Source: Faecalicatena contorta (GTDB taxonomy: Bacteria > Bacillota > Clostridia > Lachnospirales > Lachnospiraceae). From it: a stretch of DNA of 64,000 nt. The stretch lies in assembly GCF_003149105.1 (NCBI RefSeq), contig NZ_QGDS01000016.1, forward strand, positions 1-64,000, given 5' to 3'. Positions within the stretch are counted from its first letter, which is position 1. Each line of letters opens with the position of its first letter. Shown here in pieces: positions 17,104-25,833 of the stretch. Under the pieces are notes generated by a model. It was not told where the DNA came from and made no database searches. It saw nothing but the letters and a program-made list of their open reading frames with translations. A program made the translations under genes and the position numbers.

Positions 17104-19659
17104 ATGTATACGGTTCATGTAAATGGTAAGGATTATCAAGTTGAACAGGATAAAAAGCTGATGCGTTTTTTGAGGGATGATCTCCGTCTTACGTCAGTGA
17201 AAGACGGCTGCAGTCAGGGGGCATGCGGCACTTGTACAGTTCTTGTGGATGGAAAAGCAATGCGCGCCTGTATTCCCATGATTTCCAAAGTGGAGGGAAA
17301 ATCCATTGTAACGGTGGAAGGCTTGAGTGACAGAGAGAAGGAAGTTTATGTATATGCCTTCGGGAAGGCAGGCGCCGTACAATGCGGGTTCTGTATTCCA
17401 GGTATGGTAATGAGTGCAAAAGGGCTGATTGATGCAAAGCCGGACCCCACCCGTCTGGAAGTGATTGCGGCAATCCGCAATAACATCTGCCGCTGTACAG
17501 GATATAAGAAGATTATTGATGGTATTCTGCTGAGTGCTAAGATTCTTCGGGAAAATCTCCCTGTTGCGGATGATGAAGGTATTATTCTGGTGGGAGATGC
17601 CATTCAGAGAATTGATGCAAAGGAAAAGGTGCTTGGTACGGGCGAATATACGGATGATATGTATCTGGACGGCATGATATATGCAAGTGCAGTGCGTTCA
17701 GAATATCCAAGAGCAAAAGTGCTGGCCATCCATATGGAAGAAGCAAAAGCTTTGGAAGGTGTGGTTGGCGTATTCACAGCGGAAGATATTCCCGGCAGTG
17801 TAAAAGTCGGACATTTGAAACAAGATTGGGATACCATGATTGCAGTAGGGAAAACCACCCGTTATCTGGGAGATGCAATTTGCCTTGTTGCGGCTGAGAC
17901 ACCGGAAATTCTGGAGCAGGCGAGGAATCTTATAAAAGTAGATTATGAGGTGCTGGAGCCAGTACTGGATCCTTTTGAAGCTATGAAAGAAGGTGCTCCG
18001 CTTATACACTCTACCGGAAATATTCTGGCTCATGAGCATTTGGTACGGGGAGATGCAGATGATGTAATCGCCAAGTCCAAATATAAAGTGACAAGGCATT
18101 ACGAAACCCCGTGGACAGAGCATGCATTTTTGGAGCCGGAATGTGCTGTAGCCATGCCTTTTGATGAAGGTGTTCTTATATACTCCTCAGACCAGGGTAC
18201 TTATGATACACAGCATGAATGCTCTCTTATGCTTGGCTTGCCTCCGGAGAAGGTGGTTGTGGAAAACAAACTGGTAGGCGGAGGTTTTGGCGGAAAAGAA
18301 GATATGAGCGTACAGCATCATGCCGCTCTTGTCGCCTATCTGACAAAAAAGATTGTAAAGGTAAAACTCTCCAGGCAGGAAAGCATTGTAATTCATCCAA
18401 AACGTCATCCTATGTGGATAGATATTACATCAGCCTGTGATGAAAACGGCAATTTGACAGCAATGAAAGCAGAGGTTGTATCAGATACAGGAGCCTATGC
18501 ATCTCTGGGCGGCCCTGTGCTGCAAAGAGCCTGTACTCACGCCGCAGGACCCTACAATTTCCAGGTAATTGATATTGACGGAAAAGCAGTTTACACAAAC
18601 AATCCTCCGGCAGGGCCTTTCCGGGGATTTGGAGTGACTCAGACCTGTTTTGCTTCAGAGCGAAATCTGGACCTTCTGGCGGAGATGGTTGGGATTTCTC
18701 CATGGGAAATACGCTACCGCAACGCAGTACGTCCCGGGCAGGTACTTCCCAACGGACAGATCACTGACGCCTCCACAGGAATTGTGGAAACATTGGAGGC
18801 TGTGAAAGAAATTTATGAGAATGAGCCATATGCAGGAATTGGATGTGCTATGAAAAATGCCGGTGTAGGTGTAGGGCTTCCCGACTGGGGACGCTGCCGT
18901 TTGCTGGTAAGCGATGGAAAAGTTGAGATTCATGCCGGGGCTTCCTGTATTGGTCAGGGCCTGGGAACGGTTTTGGTGCAGGTGGTATCTGAGACAGCCA
19001 ATCTCCCCATTGACAAACTCAAATACTGCGCTCCAAACACATCCAAAGCGCCTGATGCAGGAACGACTTCAGGTTCACGCCAGACTCTGATTACCGGAGA
19101 GGCTGCAAAACGGGCATCAGAAATGCTTAAGGAAGAATTGAGCGGTCATACTCTGGAAGAGCTGGAAGGAAAAGAATATCTTGGCGAATATCTTGGAAAA
19201 ACAGATAAAATGGGAAGTGATGTATTAAATCCTGTATCTCATGTGGCATATGGGTATGCGACCCAGGTCTGCGTTCTGAATGAAGACGGAACCATAAAGA
19301 AAATAGTTGCAGCTCATGATGTAGGAAAAGCGGTCAATCCAATCAGCGTAGAAGGGCAGATTGAAGGCGGAGTTGTCATGAGTATGGGATACGCACTGAC
19401 AGAGCAGTACGAGATCAAAGATGGATATCCGGTATCCAGATTTGGTACTTTGGGTCTCTTTAAGGCAGATAAAGTTCCGGAGCTGGAATCTATCATCATA
19501 GAAAAACCAGGTATAGACGTGGGTTACGGAGCAATTGGAATCGGAGAAATTACTTCCATTCCTACAGCACCCGCGATTGCAGGAGCATATTATAAGCTGA
19601 ACGGTGAGTTTGAGACAAAGCTTCCGCTGAAAGGAACTCCTTACAGTAAGAAAAAGTAG
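17104..19659 (+). CDS. xdhD: Selenium-dependent xanthine dehydrogenase (Fe-S plus Mo domains)
   Basis: An 851-aa molybdenum hydroxylase. Residues 1-150 form the 2Fe-2S module (GCSQGACGTCTVL, CGFCIPG, CRCTGYKK). The remainder is the Mo-binding aldehyde-oxidase-type domain, with GGGFGGKEDMS, the PAGPFRGFGVTQ loop, AGTTSGSRQT and the catalytic-glutamate region YGAIGIGEITS near the C-terminus. Length and fused order match the selenium-dependent family tied to YqeB/YqeC. It has no FAD domain, so electrons must go to a partner, with YgfK a plausible one. GAGAGGT lies upstream of the ATG. Confidence 0.92.
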   Translation: MYTVHVNGKDYQVEQDKKLMRFLRDDLRLTSVKDGCSQGACGTCTVLVDGKAMRACIPMISKVEGKSIVTVEGLSDREKEVYVYAFGKAGAVQCGFCIPGMVMSAKGLIDAKPDPTRLEVIAAIRNNICRCTGYKKIIDGILLSAKILRENLPVADDEGIILVGDAIQRIDAKEKVLGTGEYTDDMYLDGMIYASAVRSEYPRAKVLAIHMEEAKALEGVVGVFTAEDIPGSVKVGHLKQDWDTMIAVGKTTRYLGDAICLVAAETPEILEQARNLIKVDYEVLEPVLDPFEAMKEGAPLIHSTGNILAHEHLVRGDADDVIAKSKYKVTRHYETPWTEHAFLEPECAVAMPFDEGVLIYSSDQGTYDTQHECSLMLGLPPEKVVVENKLVGGGFGGKEDMSVQHHAALVAYLTKKIVKVKLSRQESIVIHPKRHPMWIDITSACDENGNLTAMKAEVVSDTGAYASLGGPVLQRACTHAAGPYNFQVIDIDGKAVYTNNPPAGPFRGFGVTQTCFASERNLDLLAEMVGISPWEIRYRNAVRPGQVLPNGQITDASTGIVETLEAVKEIYENEPYAGIGCAMKNAGVGVGLPDWGRCRLLVSDGKVEIHAGASCIGQGLGTVLVQVVSETANLPIDKLKYCAPNTSKAPDAGTTSGSRQTLITGEAAKRASEMLKEELSGHTLEELEGKEYLGEYLGKTDKMGSDVLNPVSHVAYGYATQVCVLNEDGTIKKIVAAHDVGKAVNPISVEGQIEGGVVMSMGYALTEQYEIKDGYPVSRFGTLGLFKADKVPELESIIIEKPGIDVGYGAIGIGEITSIPTAPAIAGAYYKLNGEFETKLPLKGTPYSKKK

Positions 19660-19688
19660 AAGCGGTGTATAAGATGATTTCCACAAAA

Positions 19689-19745
19689 AAAACGGTACTT
19701 ACAATGCAGGGCGGAAGTATGCCCTGCAGTGCCGTTGTATTTTTG
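19689..19745 (+). terminator. Terminator of the ssnA-xdhD block
   Basis: TGCAGGGC pairs with GCCCTGCA across an 8-nt loop, with outer ACGG/CCGT pairing, followed by TTGTATTTTT. It ends the purine block before the molybdate operon. Confidence 0.75.
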
Positions 19746-19754
19746 GTTATCGAA

Positions 19755-19783
19755 TTGTTTTTGGATACAACTTGGTGTATAAT
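19755..19783 (+). promoter_or_regulatory. Predicted promoter of modABC
   Basis: TTGTTT (19755-19760), a 17-nt spacer, then a consensus TATAAT (19778-19783). Downstream, at about 19791-19830, an imperfect inverted repeat (ATACATA..TTGAA / TTCAA..TATGTAT) lies in the leader and could bind the ModE-like protein encoded at the end of the operon. Confidence 0.6.
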
Positions 19784-19865
19784 GAAAAAGGCATACATAT
19801 TGAATTACTAGTGTTCAAGAAGTATGTATTTGCATTTTACAAATTAATAAAAAAGGAGAATAACG

Positions 19866-20720
19866 ATGAGAAAGTTTCAAAAGGTAAGTAGTGTAATTTT
19901 AACGGCAATTTTAACAGGAGCCCTTGTTTTAGGCTGCGGAGCAGAGAAAGAAGAAAGCAAAGCAGATGATACAAAGAGCGCACAGACCGAAGTGTCAAAG
20001 GAAGAGGATACAAAAACTGAAGAGCCTGTAACTTTGCTGGTTGCAGCGGCGGCTAGTTTGGAGTATTCTTATGAGGATGAACTGATTCCCATGTTTGAGG
20101 AAGCAAACCCGAATATTACCGTAGAAGGTACTTATGACAGTTCAGGAAAATTACAGACTCAGATTGAGGAAGGTATCGAAGCAGATATCTTTATGTCGGC
20201 AGCCAATAAGCAAATGAACGCGTTAGTTGATGAGGCTCTGGTGGACAAGGATTCTGTGGTAGAGCTTCTGGAAAATAAAATTGTATTGATTACTTCTGCA
20301 GATTCCACATTGGACCTGAAAGAATTTACCGATATTTCAAAGGCACAGACTGTTGCAATTGGTGACCCTGAGAGTGTACCGGTAGGTCAGTATTCACAGG
20401 AGGCACTAACCAGTCTGGGACTTTGGGATGAAATTTCTGCAAAAGCAAGTCTGGGAACAAATGTAACAGAAGTGTTGAACTGGGTAGCTGAGGGCAGTGC
20501 AGAGGCAGGAATTGTTTATGCTACAGATGCAGCAACTACAGATAAAGTAAAGGTAATTGCAGAGGCGCCGGAAGGAAGCCTGGCAGAAAATGCAATTTAC
20601 CCTGTGGGTATTGTATCAGCTTCGGCAAATAAAGAAGCAGCGCAGAAATTTGTGGATTTCCTGCAGAGTGATGAGGCAATTGCCGTATTTGAAAAATACG
20701 GGTTTATTCAGAATAAATAG
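19866..20720 (+). CDS. modA: Molybdate ABC transporter substrate-binding lipoprotein
   Basis: A 284-aa extracytoplasmic binding protein, exported as a lipoprotein (lipobox LVLGCG, Cys about residue 24) and followed by an acidic linker. The ModA signature LLVAAAASLEYSYEDELIPMF opens the mature domain, and SSGKLQTQIEEGIEADIFMSA follows. It captures molybdate for the Mo hydroxylases encoded just upstream. First gene of modABC; AAAAGGAG lies upstream of the ATG. Confidence 0.95.
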   Translation: MRKFQKVSSVILTAILTGALVLGCGAEKEESKADDTKSAQTEVSKEEDTKTEEPVTLLVAAAASLEYSYEDELIPMFEEANPNITVEGTYDSSGKLQTQIEEGIEADIFMSAANKQMNALVDEALVDKDSVVELLENKIVLITSADSTLDLKEFTDISKAQTVAIGDPESVPVGQYSQEALTSLGLWDEISAKASLGTNVTEVLNWVAEGSAEAGIVYATDAATTDKVKVIAEAPEGSLAENAIYPVGIVSASANKEAAQKFVDFLQSDEAIAVFEKYGFIQNK

Positions 20721-20770
20721 GTAATTATTCAGTATAGATACATAAATAGATACAAAGTGGAGGGAAGAGA

Positions 20771-21484
20771 ATGGATTTATCACCAGTACTCATATCAATG
20801 AAGACTGCAGCAGCGGCTATTATTATTACATTTTTTGTGGGTATAGCTGTGGCTTACTGGGTTGTGAACATGAAACATGAAAAGTTGAAAATGATTTTTG
20901 ACGGAATCCTTACTCTTCCTCTTGTACTGCCTCCCACAGTAGCCGGATTTTTTCTGCTGTACATCTTTGGCGTGAAGAGACCGGCAGGTAAACTGCTGCT
21001 GGAGTTTTTAGGAGTGAAGATTGCTTTTTCCTGGGGAGCTACAGTATTAGCGGCAGTGGTAATTTCTTTTCCACTGATGTACCGTTCCGCAAGAGGAGCT
21101 TTTGAGCTGGTGGATTCCAATTTGCTTTATGCCGGAAGGACTTTGGGGATGTCTGAATGGAGCATCTTCTGGAGAATTTTGTTTCCCAATGCCATGTCCG
21201 GTATTCTATCCGGCGGAATCCTGGCTTTTGCCAGAGGGCTGGGAGAATTTGGTGCTACGGCAATGATTGCAGGAAATATAGCGGGAAAGACACGCACTCT
21301 TCCTCTTGCCGTTTATTCTAATGTGGCGGCAGGAGATATGCAGGGAGCATATCAATATGTGCTGATTTTAGTTGTGATATCTTTTTTTGTAGTGACAGGC
21401 ATGAATTATGTCACTTATGTATTTCAAAAATATAATCTTACAGAAGAGGTTCCCCGTATCAAAAGGAAGCGGAAGCAGAGGTAG
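20771..21484 (+). CDS. modB: Molybdate ABC transporter permease
   Basis: A 237-aa inner-membrane permease with about five hydrophobic segments and the EAA-type coupling motif in GRTLGMSEWSIFWRILFPN followed by ARGLGEFGAT, typical for ModB/CysT permeases. It partners with ModC. A GTG start for modC follows after four bases, so the two are co-translated. Confidence 0.95.
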   Translation: MDLSPVLISMKTAAAAIIITFFVGIAVAYWVVNMKHEKLKMIFDGILTLPLVLPPTVAGFFLLYIFGVKRPAGKLLLEFLGVKIAFSWGATVLAAVVISFPLMYRSARGAFELVDSNLLYAGRTLGMSEWSIFWRILFPNAMSGILSGGILAFARGLGEFGATAMIAGNIAGKTRTLPLAVYSNVAAGDMQGAYQYVLILVVISFFVVTGMNYVTYVFQKYNLTEEVPRIKRKRKQR

Positions 21485-21488
21485 TTAA

Positions 21489-22559
21489 GTGAAGAAATTA
21501 CAGGCGGATTTCCAGAAAAAACTGAAAAACTTTGACTTACAGATGCAGTTTGCCATGGAGGAAGGGTGCCTTGGAATACTAGGCGCATCCGGATGCGGTA
21601 AAAGCATGACTTTGAAGGCAATTGCAGGAATTGTAATGCCGGATGAGGGAAAGATTAGTACGGAAAAGGCAGTATTTTATGACAGTGCTAAAAAGCTCAG
21701 CTTAGCGCCTCAGAAGAGAAACGTAGGATACTTGTTTCAAAATTATGCGCTGTTTCCCAATATGACGGTGGCGGAAAATATTGCTGCGGGAATCCGGCCC
21801 CGGAAGGAAGGGACTACCTTTCGGGCAGGGAAACAGAATATCCGGGAGCAGGTGAAGAACCTGCTGGTGCAATTTCAACTGGAGGGCCTTGAGAACCAAT
21901 ATCCGGTGAAGCTCTCCGGAGGACAGCAGCAGAGAACTGCACTGGCACGTATCCTGGCATCCAGGCCCGATATCCTTCTTTTGGATGAACCGTTTTCGGC
22001 AATGGACAGTTATCTAAGGGAAGAACTGCAGATAGAACTGTATAAACGTCTAAAATCGTTTTCAGGATGTACAATTATTGTCAGCCACGACAGGGATGAA
22101 ATTTACAAATTATGTACCCATACAATGATTATGGGAGAAGGCAGGAATATCATTTGTGAAGAAACGGAAAAGCTGTTCAATGATCCCGGCTATATGCAGG
22201 CGGCCAGACTGACAGGCTGTAAAAATATTTCCAGGGCAAAGCGCACAGGAGTACGTACAGTACAGGCCTTGGACTGGGGTGTAGAATTTTGTATTGACAG
22301 AGAGATGCCGGAACAGTTATCCTATATAGGAGTACGAGCCCATGACTTTATTCCTATAGATGTGAACGATGAACGCCAGGAAAATGTCATTCAGGTATGT
22401 CCCTGTGATGTAACAAGGACACCCTTTGAATGGACCTTGCTGTTCCAGAACAAAGAAGACCCCAAAAAGCATATCTGGATGAAGCAGGAAAGAGGAAAAT
22501 GGCAGATACCTCAGAAGGTATGGGTGAATCAGGAAAAGATTTTGCTGCTGAAGGAATAA
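21489..22559 (+). CDS. modC: Molybdate ABC transporter ATPase
   Basis: A 356-aa ABC ATPase energising ModB. Walker A GASGCGKS (about residue 33), signature LSGGQQQRTALA (about 140), Walker B ILLLDEPFSAMD and the switch histidine in IIVSHDRDE are all present. A C-terminal TOBE-like region of about 100 aa is less conserved. The start is GTG, four bases after the modB stop. Confidence 0.94.
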   Translation: MKKLQADFQKKLKNFDLQMQFAMEEGCLGILGASGCGKSMTLKAIAGIVMPDEGKISTEKAVFYDSAKKLSLAPQKRNVGYLFQNYALFPNMTVAENIAAGIRPRKEGTTFRAGKQNIREQVKNLLVQFQLEGLENQYPVKLSGGQQQRTALARILASRPDILLLDEPFSAMDSYLREELQIELYKRLKSFSGCTIIVSHDRDEIYKLCTHTMIMGEGRNIICEETEKLFNDPGYMQAARLTGCKNISRAKRTGVRTVQALDWGVEFCIDREMPEQLSYIGVRAHDFIPIDVNDERQENVIQVCPCDVTRTPFEWTLLFQNKEDPKKHIWMKQERGKWQIPQKVWVNQEKILLLKE

Positions 22560-22620
22560 ATAGATAACAGAGGAAGCAGCAGGAGGCAGGAAGGAAAATC
22601 CAGGCAAGGAAGGTGTATTT

Positions 22621-22980
22621 ATGTTCCATCCGGTTGTGAAGCTAAAAGTATATAACGAAGAACTGGCATATGGGCCAGGAATGATAACTCTGTTAGAATT
22701 TCTGCGGGAAACCGGCTCTATGAAGGAAGCCTGTACAAAAATGGGTATGTCTTACAGCAAGGGCTGGAAGATTGTGAACCGGGCAGAGAAGGAGCTGGGT
22801 TATGATTTGCTGCTGCGCAGGCATGGAGGCAGCATGGGCGGTAAATGCGAGATAACAGACGAGGGAAGTTCTCTGATTATCAGATTCCGTAAGATGGAGC
22901 AAAAGGTAAATGAACTGACACAGGCCGCGTTTGAGCAATGTTTTCCTGAATATGCGGCTGGTGAACAGGAACAGAAGTAA
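22621..22980 (+). CDS. ModE-type winged-helix molybdate regulator (DNA-binding domain only)
   Basis: A 119-aa protein like the N-terminal domain of ModE: YGPGMITLLEFLRETGSMKEACTKMGMSYSKGWKI forms the LysR-like winged helix, followed by GGSMGGKCEITDEG. It lacks the C-terminal molybdate-binding (TOBE) domains of E. coli ModE, which is usual for clostridial versions. As the last gene of modABC it probably controls the transporter or the Mo enzymes. Confidence 0.82.
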   Translation: MFHPVVKLKVYNEELAYGPGMITLLEFLRETGSMKEACTKMGMSYSKGWKIVNRAEKELGYDLLLRRHGGSMGGKCEITDEGSSLIIRFRKMEQKVNELTQAAFEQCFPEYAAGEQEQK

Positions 22981-23020
22981 TATAATAAATTGACAATAAA
23001 GAGTTTCATATTGATGACAG

Positions 23021-23056
23021 AGGAAATGAGCGGTAAAAGTGCCATTTCCTTTTTTG
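23021..23056 (+). terminator. Terminator after the mod operon
   Basis: Stem AGGAAATG / CATTTCCT with an inner GC pair, followed by TTTTTTG. It closes the molybdate operon. Confidence 0.8.
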
Positions 23057-23149
23057 TGTAATAGGAAATATGATTCAGTAGATTTTCAAACCTAATTGCG
23101 GTATAATAAATCGTATTCTTGAAGATGACTGATATAGGAGGTATAAAGC

Positions 23150-23860
23150 ATGTGGACGAGAATAGAGTTGAAAATGAGAGGAAGACAGGCCTTTCAGAGG
23201 AATTATTGGTCTGCGGTTGTAGTTGCTCTGGTGATGGCTATTGTGCTATATGGAGTAACTGCATCCAACTCTAATGGCGCACGGGAACACAGTCGCTTTT
23301 ATGGGAATGGGGATTATTTTTTTGAATATTCCCTGCTTTTAATGGTTATTGCATTAGTCAGTGTAATTTTGAGCCTGGGCACGATGCTGCTTGGAATCTT
23401 TGTGGGAAATGTACTGCTGGTCGGAGGATACCGTTTCTTCGTACTGAACCAGACAGAGACACCTACGGCAGGTACCCTTGGATATGGTTTTAAATCAGGA
23501 AACTACGGGAACATTGTTTTGATTATGTTTCTGAGGAATTTGTTTACATTTCTGTGGACATTGCTGTTTGTTGTGCCGGGAATCATCAAGCATTACGAGT
23601 ATCTGATGGTGCCTTATATTCTTGCAGAAAATCCGGGAATGAGAAGTGAAGAGGCGTTTCTTATAAGTAAAAGGATGATGATGGGCCAGAAGTGGGATAC
23701 ATTTGTGCTGGATTTATCTTTCATCGGGTGGAGAATATTGGAGGGACTGACGTTCGGAATATTGGCTATTTTCTATGTAGAGCCTTATATTCAGTCCACA
23801 TTTGCTGAATTATATACGGTAAACAAAGAGGTGGCTTATCGAAATGGGTATATCCGATAA
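23150..23860 (+). CDS. DUF975 family integral membrane protein
   Basis: A 236-aa polytopic membrane protein with about five hydrophobic stretches. It matches the DUF975 pattern: an N-terminal RTRIELK-like segment, the VVPGIIKHYEYLMVPYILAENP core, and the later QKWDTFVLDLSFIGWRIL. The function of the family is unknown. AGGAGG lies upstream of the ATG, it is transcribed alone, and a hairpin follows it. Confidence 0.85.
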   Translation: MWTRIELKMRGRQAFQRNYWSAVVVALVMAIVLYGVTASNSNGAREHSRFYGNGDYFFEYSLLLMVIALVSVILSLGTMLLGIFVGNVLLVGGYRFFVLNQTETPTAGTLGYGFKSGNYGNIVLIMFLRNLFTFLWTLLFVVPGIIKHYEYLMVPYILAENPGMRSEEAFLISKRMMMGQKWDTFVLDLSFIGWRILEGLTFGILAIFYVEPYIQSTFAELYTVNKEVAYRNGYIR

Positions 23861-23872
23861 GGGAAAAGGAAG

Positions 23873-23901
23873 GGGCTGCTGCATCGTCCATGCAACAGCC
23901 C
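23873..23901 (+). terminator. Hairpin after the DUF975 gene
   Basis: GGGCTG-TGCAT pairs with ATGCA-CAGCCC around a 5-nt loop, with one mismatch. No T-run follows, so its termination efficiency is uncertain. Confidence 0.45.
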
Positions 23902-24099
23902 AAAGAAAAGGGAAAATCTATTTATAAATTGTGAAATTATCTTCTTTAGTCGAAGTCCAATGGCCACGGATGCAATGCTGCAAGTGCAGCCATTGTCTTC
24001 TGTTTTTCATAAATATAGAATACCAGGTAATTGTGAATACACTGTGACAATATTTGGAAATCTTTATGAAAATTCTTAAAGGAAAATGAAGAAGTATGT

Positions 24100-24405
24100 T
24101 CAGTGCTTCTTATGAACAATATGCATGCTGTTCTTTGCAGAATCATGCCATCTCTCTTTTTGCTTCTCATACATTTCGTGCAGCCATTCTACTGCAGAAT
24201 CCATTCCCTCCTCTGACATTGGGAAGACGGAAGAATCCTTCTCACTGTCCGGTGTCCTTTCAAAGGACCAGGGCTCCGGGTATACCGTCAAAGTGAAGGT
24301 CTCTTTACTGTCATCCACTTTAAAATAATAACGCATACCTCTGTGGCATCCGGAAAAAGGTTCCTTTTTCAGTCCGCCTATGGGAATTAACTTTTTATCT
24401 ATCAT
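24100..24405 (-). CDS. Conserved hypothetical protein (101 aa)
   Basis: I do not recognise a family with certainty. The protein looks real: IPIGGLKKEPFSGCHRGMRYYFKVDD, then TLTVYPEPWSFERTP and a helical C-terminus (AVEWLHEMYEKQKERW) form a compact soluble domain of balanced composition. A TATAAT-like box and an AGAGGA element lie just before the ATG. It is a single gene between the DUF975 gene and the DtxR-like regulator. Confidence 0.65.
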   Translation of the reverse strand: MIDKKLIPIGGLKKEPFSGCHRGMRYYFKVDDSKETFTLTVYPEPWSFERTPDSEKDSSVFPMSEEGMDSAVEWLHEMYEKQKERWHDSAKNSMHIVHKKH

Positions 24406-24699
24406 AATAATTATACAGTCCTCTCTGCTTTAGTATTGCGGTCAGGGTTGTCTGATCCGCTAATATTATAGCACAGATGAAAAAAAGACAAAAGGAAAGA
24501 GTCACAACACGTGTGACTCAAAAGGGGGGAAAGTTTATGAAAAAGTGTTCTTTTCTTTCGAACAACTATATTATAAGATTTACTTGTGTAAAAACTGTGA
24601 TACATTTTTGAATGAATTGTAAATTGTCTATGAATATTCCTTAACATCCTTTCATAATCTTCCCGGCAGCCAGGCAAAGAGCGCCTGATAAAATCCCTC

Positions 24700-25059
24700 T
24701 TATCTAATATGCTTTTTAATTGCTTCAAAGCTTTCCTTGCTGATGACATGCTCCAGTTTGCAGGCATCATCGGCGGCAATTTCTTTATCTACTCCAAGCT
24801 GTACCAGCCATTTGGTTATCAGTTCATGCCGCTCATAAATCATCTCTGCAATTGCTCTTCCTGCATCTGTGAGAGTGATAAATCCTTCTTTTGATACAGT
24901 AATATGATTCTTTTCCCGGAGATTTTTCATTGCTACGCTGACGCTGGACTTTTTGAAACCCAGTTCTTCAGCAACATCTATGGAACGCACAGTAGGATGC
25001 GCTTTACTTAGAATCAAAATGGTTTCCAGATAGTTTTCAGCAGATTCATTTGTCTTCAT
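24700..25059 (-). CDS. DtxR/MntR-family metal-dependent regulator
   Basis: A 119-aa winged-helix repressor. The N-terminal HTH reads TVRSIDVAEELGFKKSSVSVAMKNL (about residues 22-46), and the dimerisation/metal region has ERHELITKWLVQLGV and DDACKLEHVIS, with His/Glu/Cys residues in the usual metal-ligand places. It lacks the SH3 domain, as MntR-like proteins do. GAGGTGA precedes the ATG. It is divergent from feoAAB with a long palindrome between them, so it probably represses the iron transporter and perhaps itself. Confidence 0.9.
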   Translation of the reverse strand: MKTNESAENYLETILILSKAHPTVRSIDVAEELGFKKSSVSVAMKNLREKNHITVSKEGFITLTDAGRAIAEMIYERHELITKWLVQLGVDKEIAADDACKLEHVISKESFEAIKKHIR

Positions 25060-25141
25060 GGTTATTCACCTCGATTTCTATCACATTTAAGTGCTAATAA
25101 AGTTATGGTATCATATTTCAGGCAATAGAGCAAATATATTA

Positions 25142-25186
25142 TGTCAAGTACTTTATTGATAAGTTTTCTCAATAAAGTACTTGACA
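25142..25186. promoter_or_regulatory. 18-bp perfect palindromic operator upstream of feoA
   Basis: Arms TGTCAAGTACTTTATTGA and its exact reverse complement (25169-25186) are separated by 9 nt. The right arm ends in the TTGACA -35 box of the feo promoter. It lies in the divergent gap between the DtxR-like gene and feoA, so metal-dependent repression by occlusion of the -35 is the simple reading. Confidence 0.75.
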
Positions 25187-25209
25187 ATCAAAGCGTGTTA
25201 GAATATACT
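25181..25209 (+). promoter_or_regulatory. Promoter of feoAAB
   Basis: Consensus TTGACA (25181-25186), a 17-nt spacer, then TATACT (25204-25209), with a leader of about 45 nt to feoA. The -35 is embedded in the palindrome. Confidence 0.8.
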
Positions 25210-25261
25210 AACCATATAAATGAAAAGAATTATCAATTATTCAAAAGAAAGAAGATGAGTC

Positions 25262-25477
25262 ATGATGCCATTAACAATGGTAAAAGAAGGCGAACCAAAC
25301 ACAATCCGTAAAGTCGGAGGAAAAGAAGAGACCAGAAGATTCTTGGAAAACCTTGGTTTTGTTGAAGGAGGAATTGTCACAGTTGTATCTGTGATTGCAG
25401 GCAATGTGATTGTTAACGTAAAAGAATCCAGAGTTGCCATCGGTAAAGATATGGCAAATAAAATCATGGTTGTCTAA
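25262..25477 (+). CDS. feoA: FeoA family protein (first copy)
   Basis: A 71-aa SH3-like accessory protein of ferrous iron uptake. The FeoA pattern is clear: TRRFLENLGFVEGGIVTVVSVIAGNVIVNVKESRVAIGKDMANKI. It is thought to interact with FeoB. The start could be ATG 25262 or the adjacent ATG 25265. It is 14 bp from the second feoA. Confidence 0.9.
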   Translation: MMPLTMVKEGEPNTIRKVGGKEETRRFLENLGFVEGGIVTVVSVIAGNVIVNVKESRVAIGKDMANKIMVV

Positions 25478-25491
25478 AGGAGGGAGAAACG

Positions 25492-25713
25492 GTGAAAACA
25501 TTAAAAGAAGTTCCATGCGGAGAGTCCGTGAAAGTAACGAAGTTAACTGGCGAGGGGCCGGTAAAGAGACGTATTATGGACATGGGAATTACAAAAGGTG
25601 TAGATATTTTTGTGAGAAAAGTAGCACCTTTAGGAGATCCTGTGGAAATCACAGTAAGAGGATATGAGTTATCTGTACGAAAAGCAGATGCAGAAATGAT
25701 TTTAGTTGAATAG
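25492..25713 (+). CDS. feoA: FeoA family protein (second copy)
   Basis: A 73-aa second FeoA. It has VKRRIMDMGITKGVDIFVRKVAPLGDP and VRGYELSVRKADAEMI, the canonical FeoA layout with the LGDP-type turn. The start is GTG, with AGGGAGG upstream. Paired feoA genes ahead of feoB are common in Clostridia; the two proteins differ enough to have separate contacts with FeoB. Confidence 0.9.
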   Translation: MKTLKEVPCGESVKVTKLTGEGPVKRRIMDMGITKGVDIFVRKVAPLGDPVEITVRGYELSVRKADAEMILVE

Positions 25714-25717
25714 ACAT

Positions 25718-25769
25718 TTCTGCATTTAATTTTTGCAAAGGGGTTAGCCTGAACTAATCAAATGCAGAA
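25718..25769 (+). promoter_or_regulatory. Intercistronic stem between feoA and feoB
   Basis: Perfect arms TTCTGCATTT / AAATGCAGAA enclose a second hairpin GGTTAG / CTAATC. It has no T-run, so it may stabilise or process the mRNA between the small feoA genes and the large feoB. Confidence 0.5.
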
Positions 25770-25833
25770 GCATAAACTGCGAAATATCATTGCAGCATAC
25801 TATTGAGTTAAACTTATCAGGAGGAAAGAGTAA

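Noticed and set aside
19746..19865. Moco-type riboswitch before modA
   Set aside because: The leader is short and AT-rich, with only an imperfect inverted repeat; the multi-stem GC-rich core expected for that riboswitch is not present.
23946..24170. 74-aa minus-strand ORF ending in LAALHPWPLDFD
   Set aside because: It overlaps the better-supported 101-aa gene in another frame, has no ribosome site, and its N-terminal part looks like random translation. The tail looks protein-like, so a decayed gene end cannot be excluded.
24411..24779. 122-aa minus-strand ORF overlapping the DtxR-like gene
   Set aside because: Out of frame with the clear DtxR protein, with no ribosome site; most of the region 24406-24699 appears non-coding, holding only a GAGTCACA/TGTGACTC hairpin.
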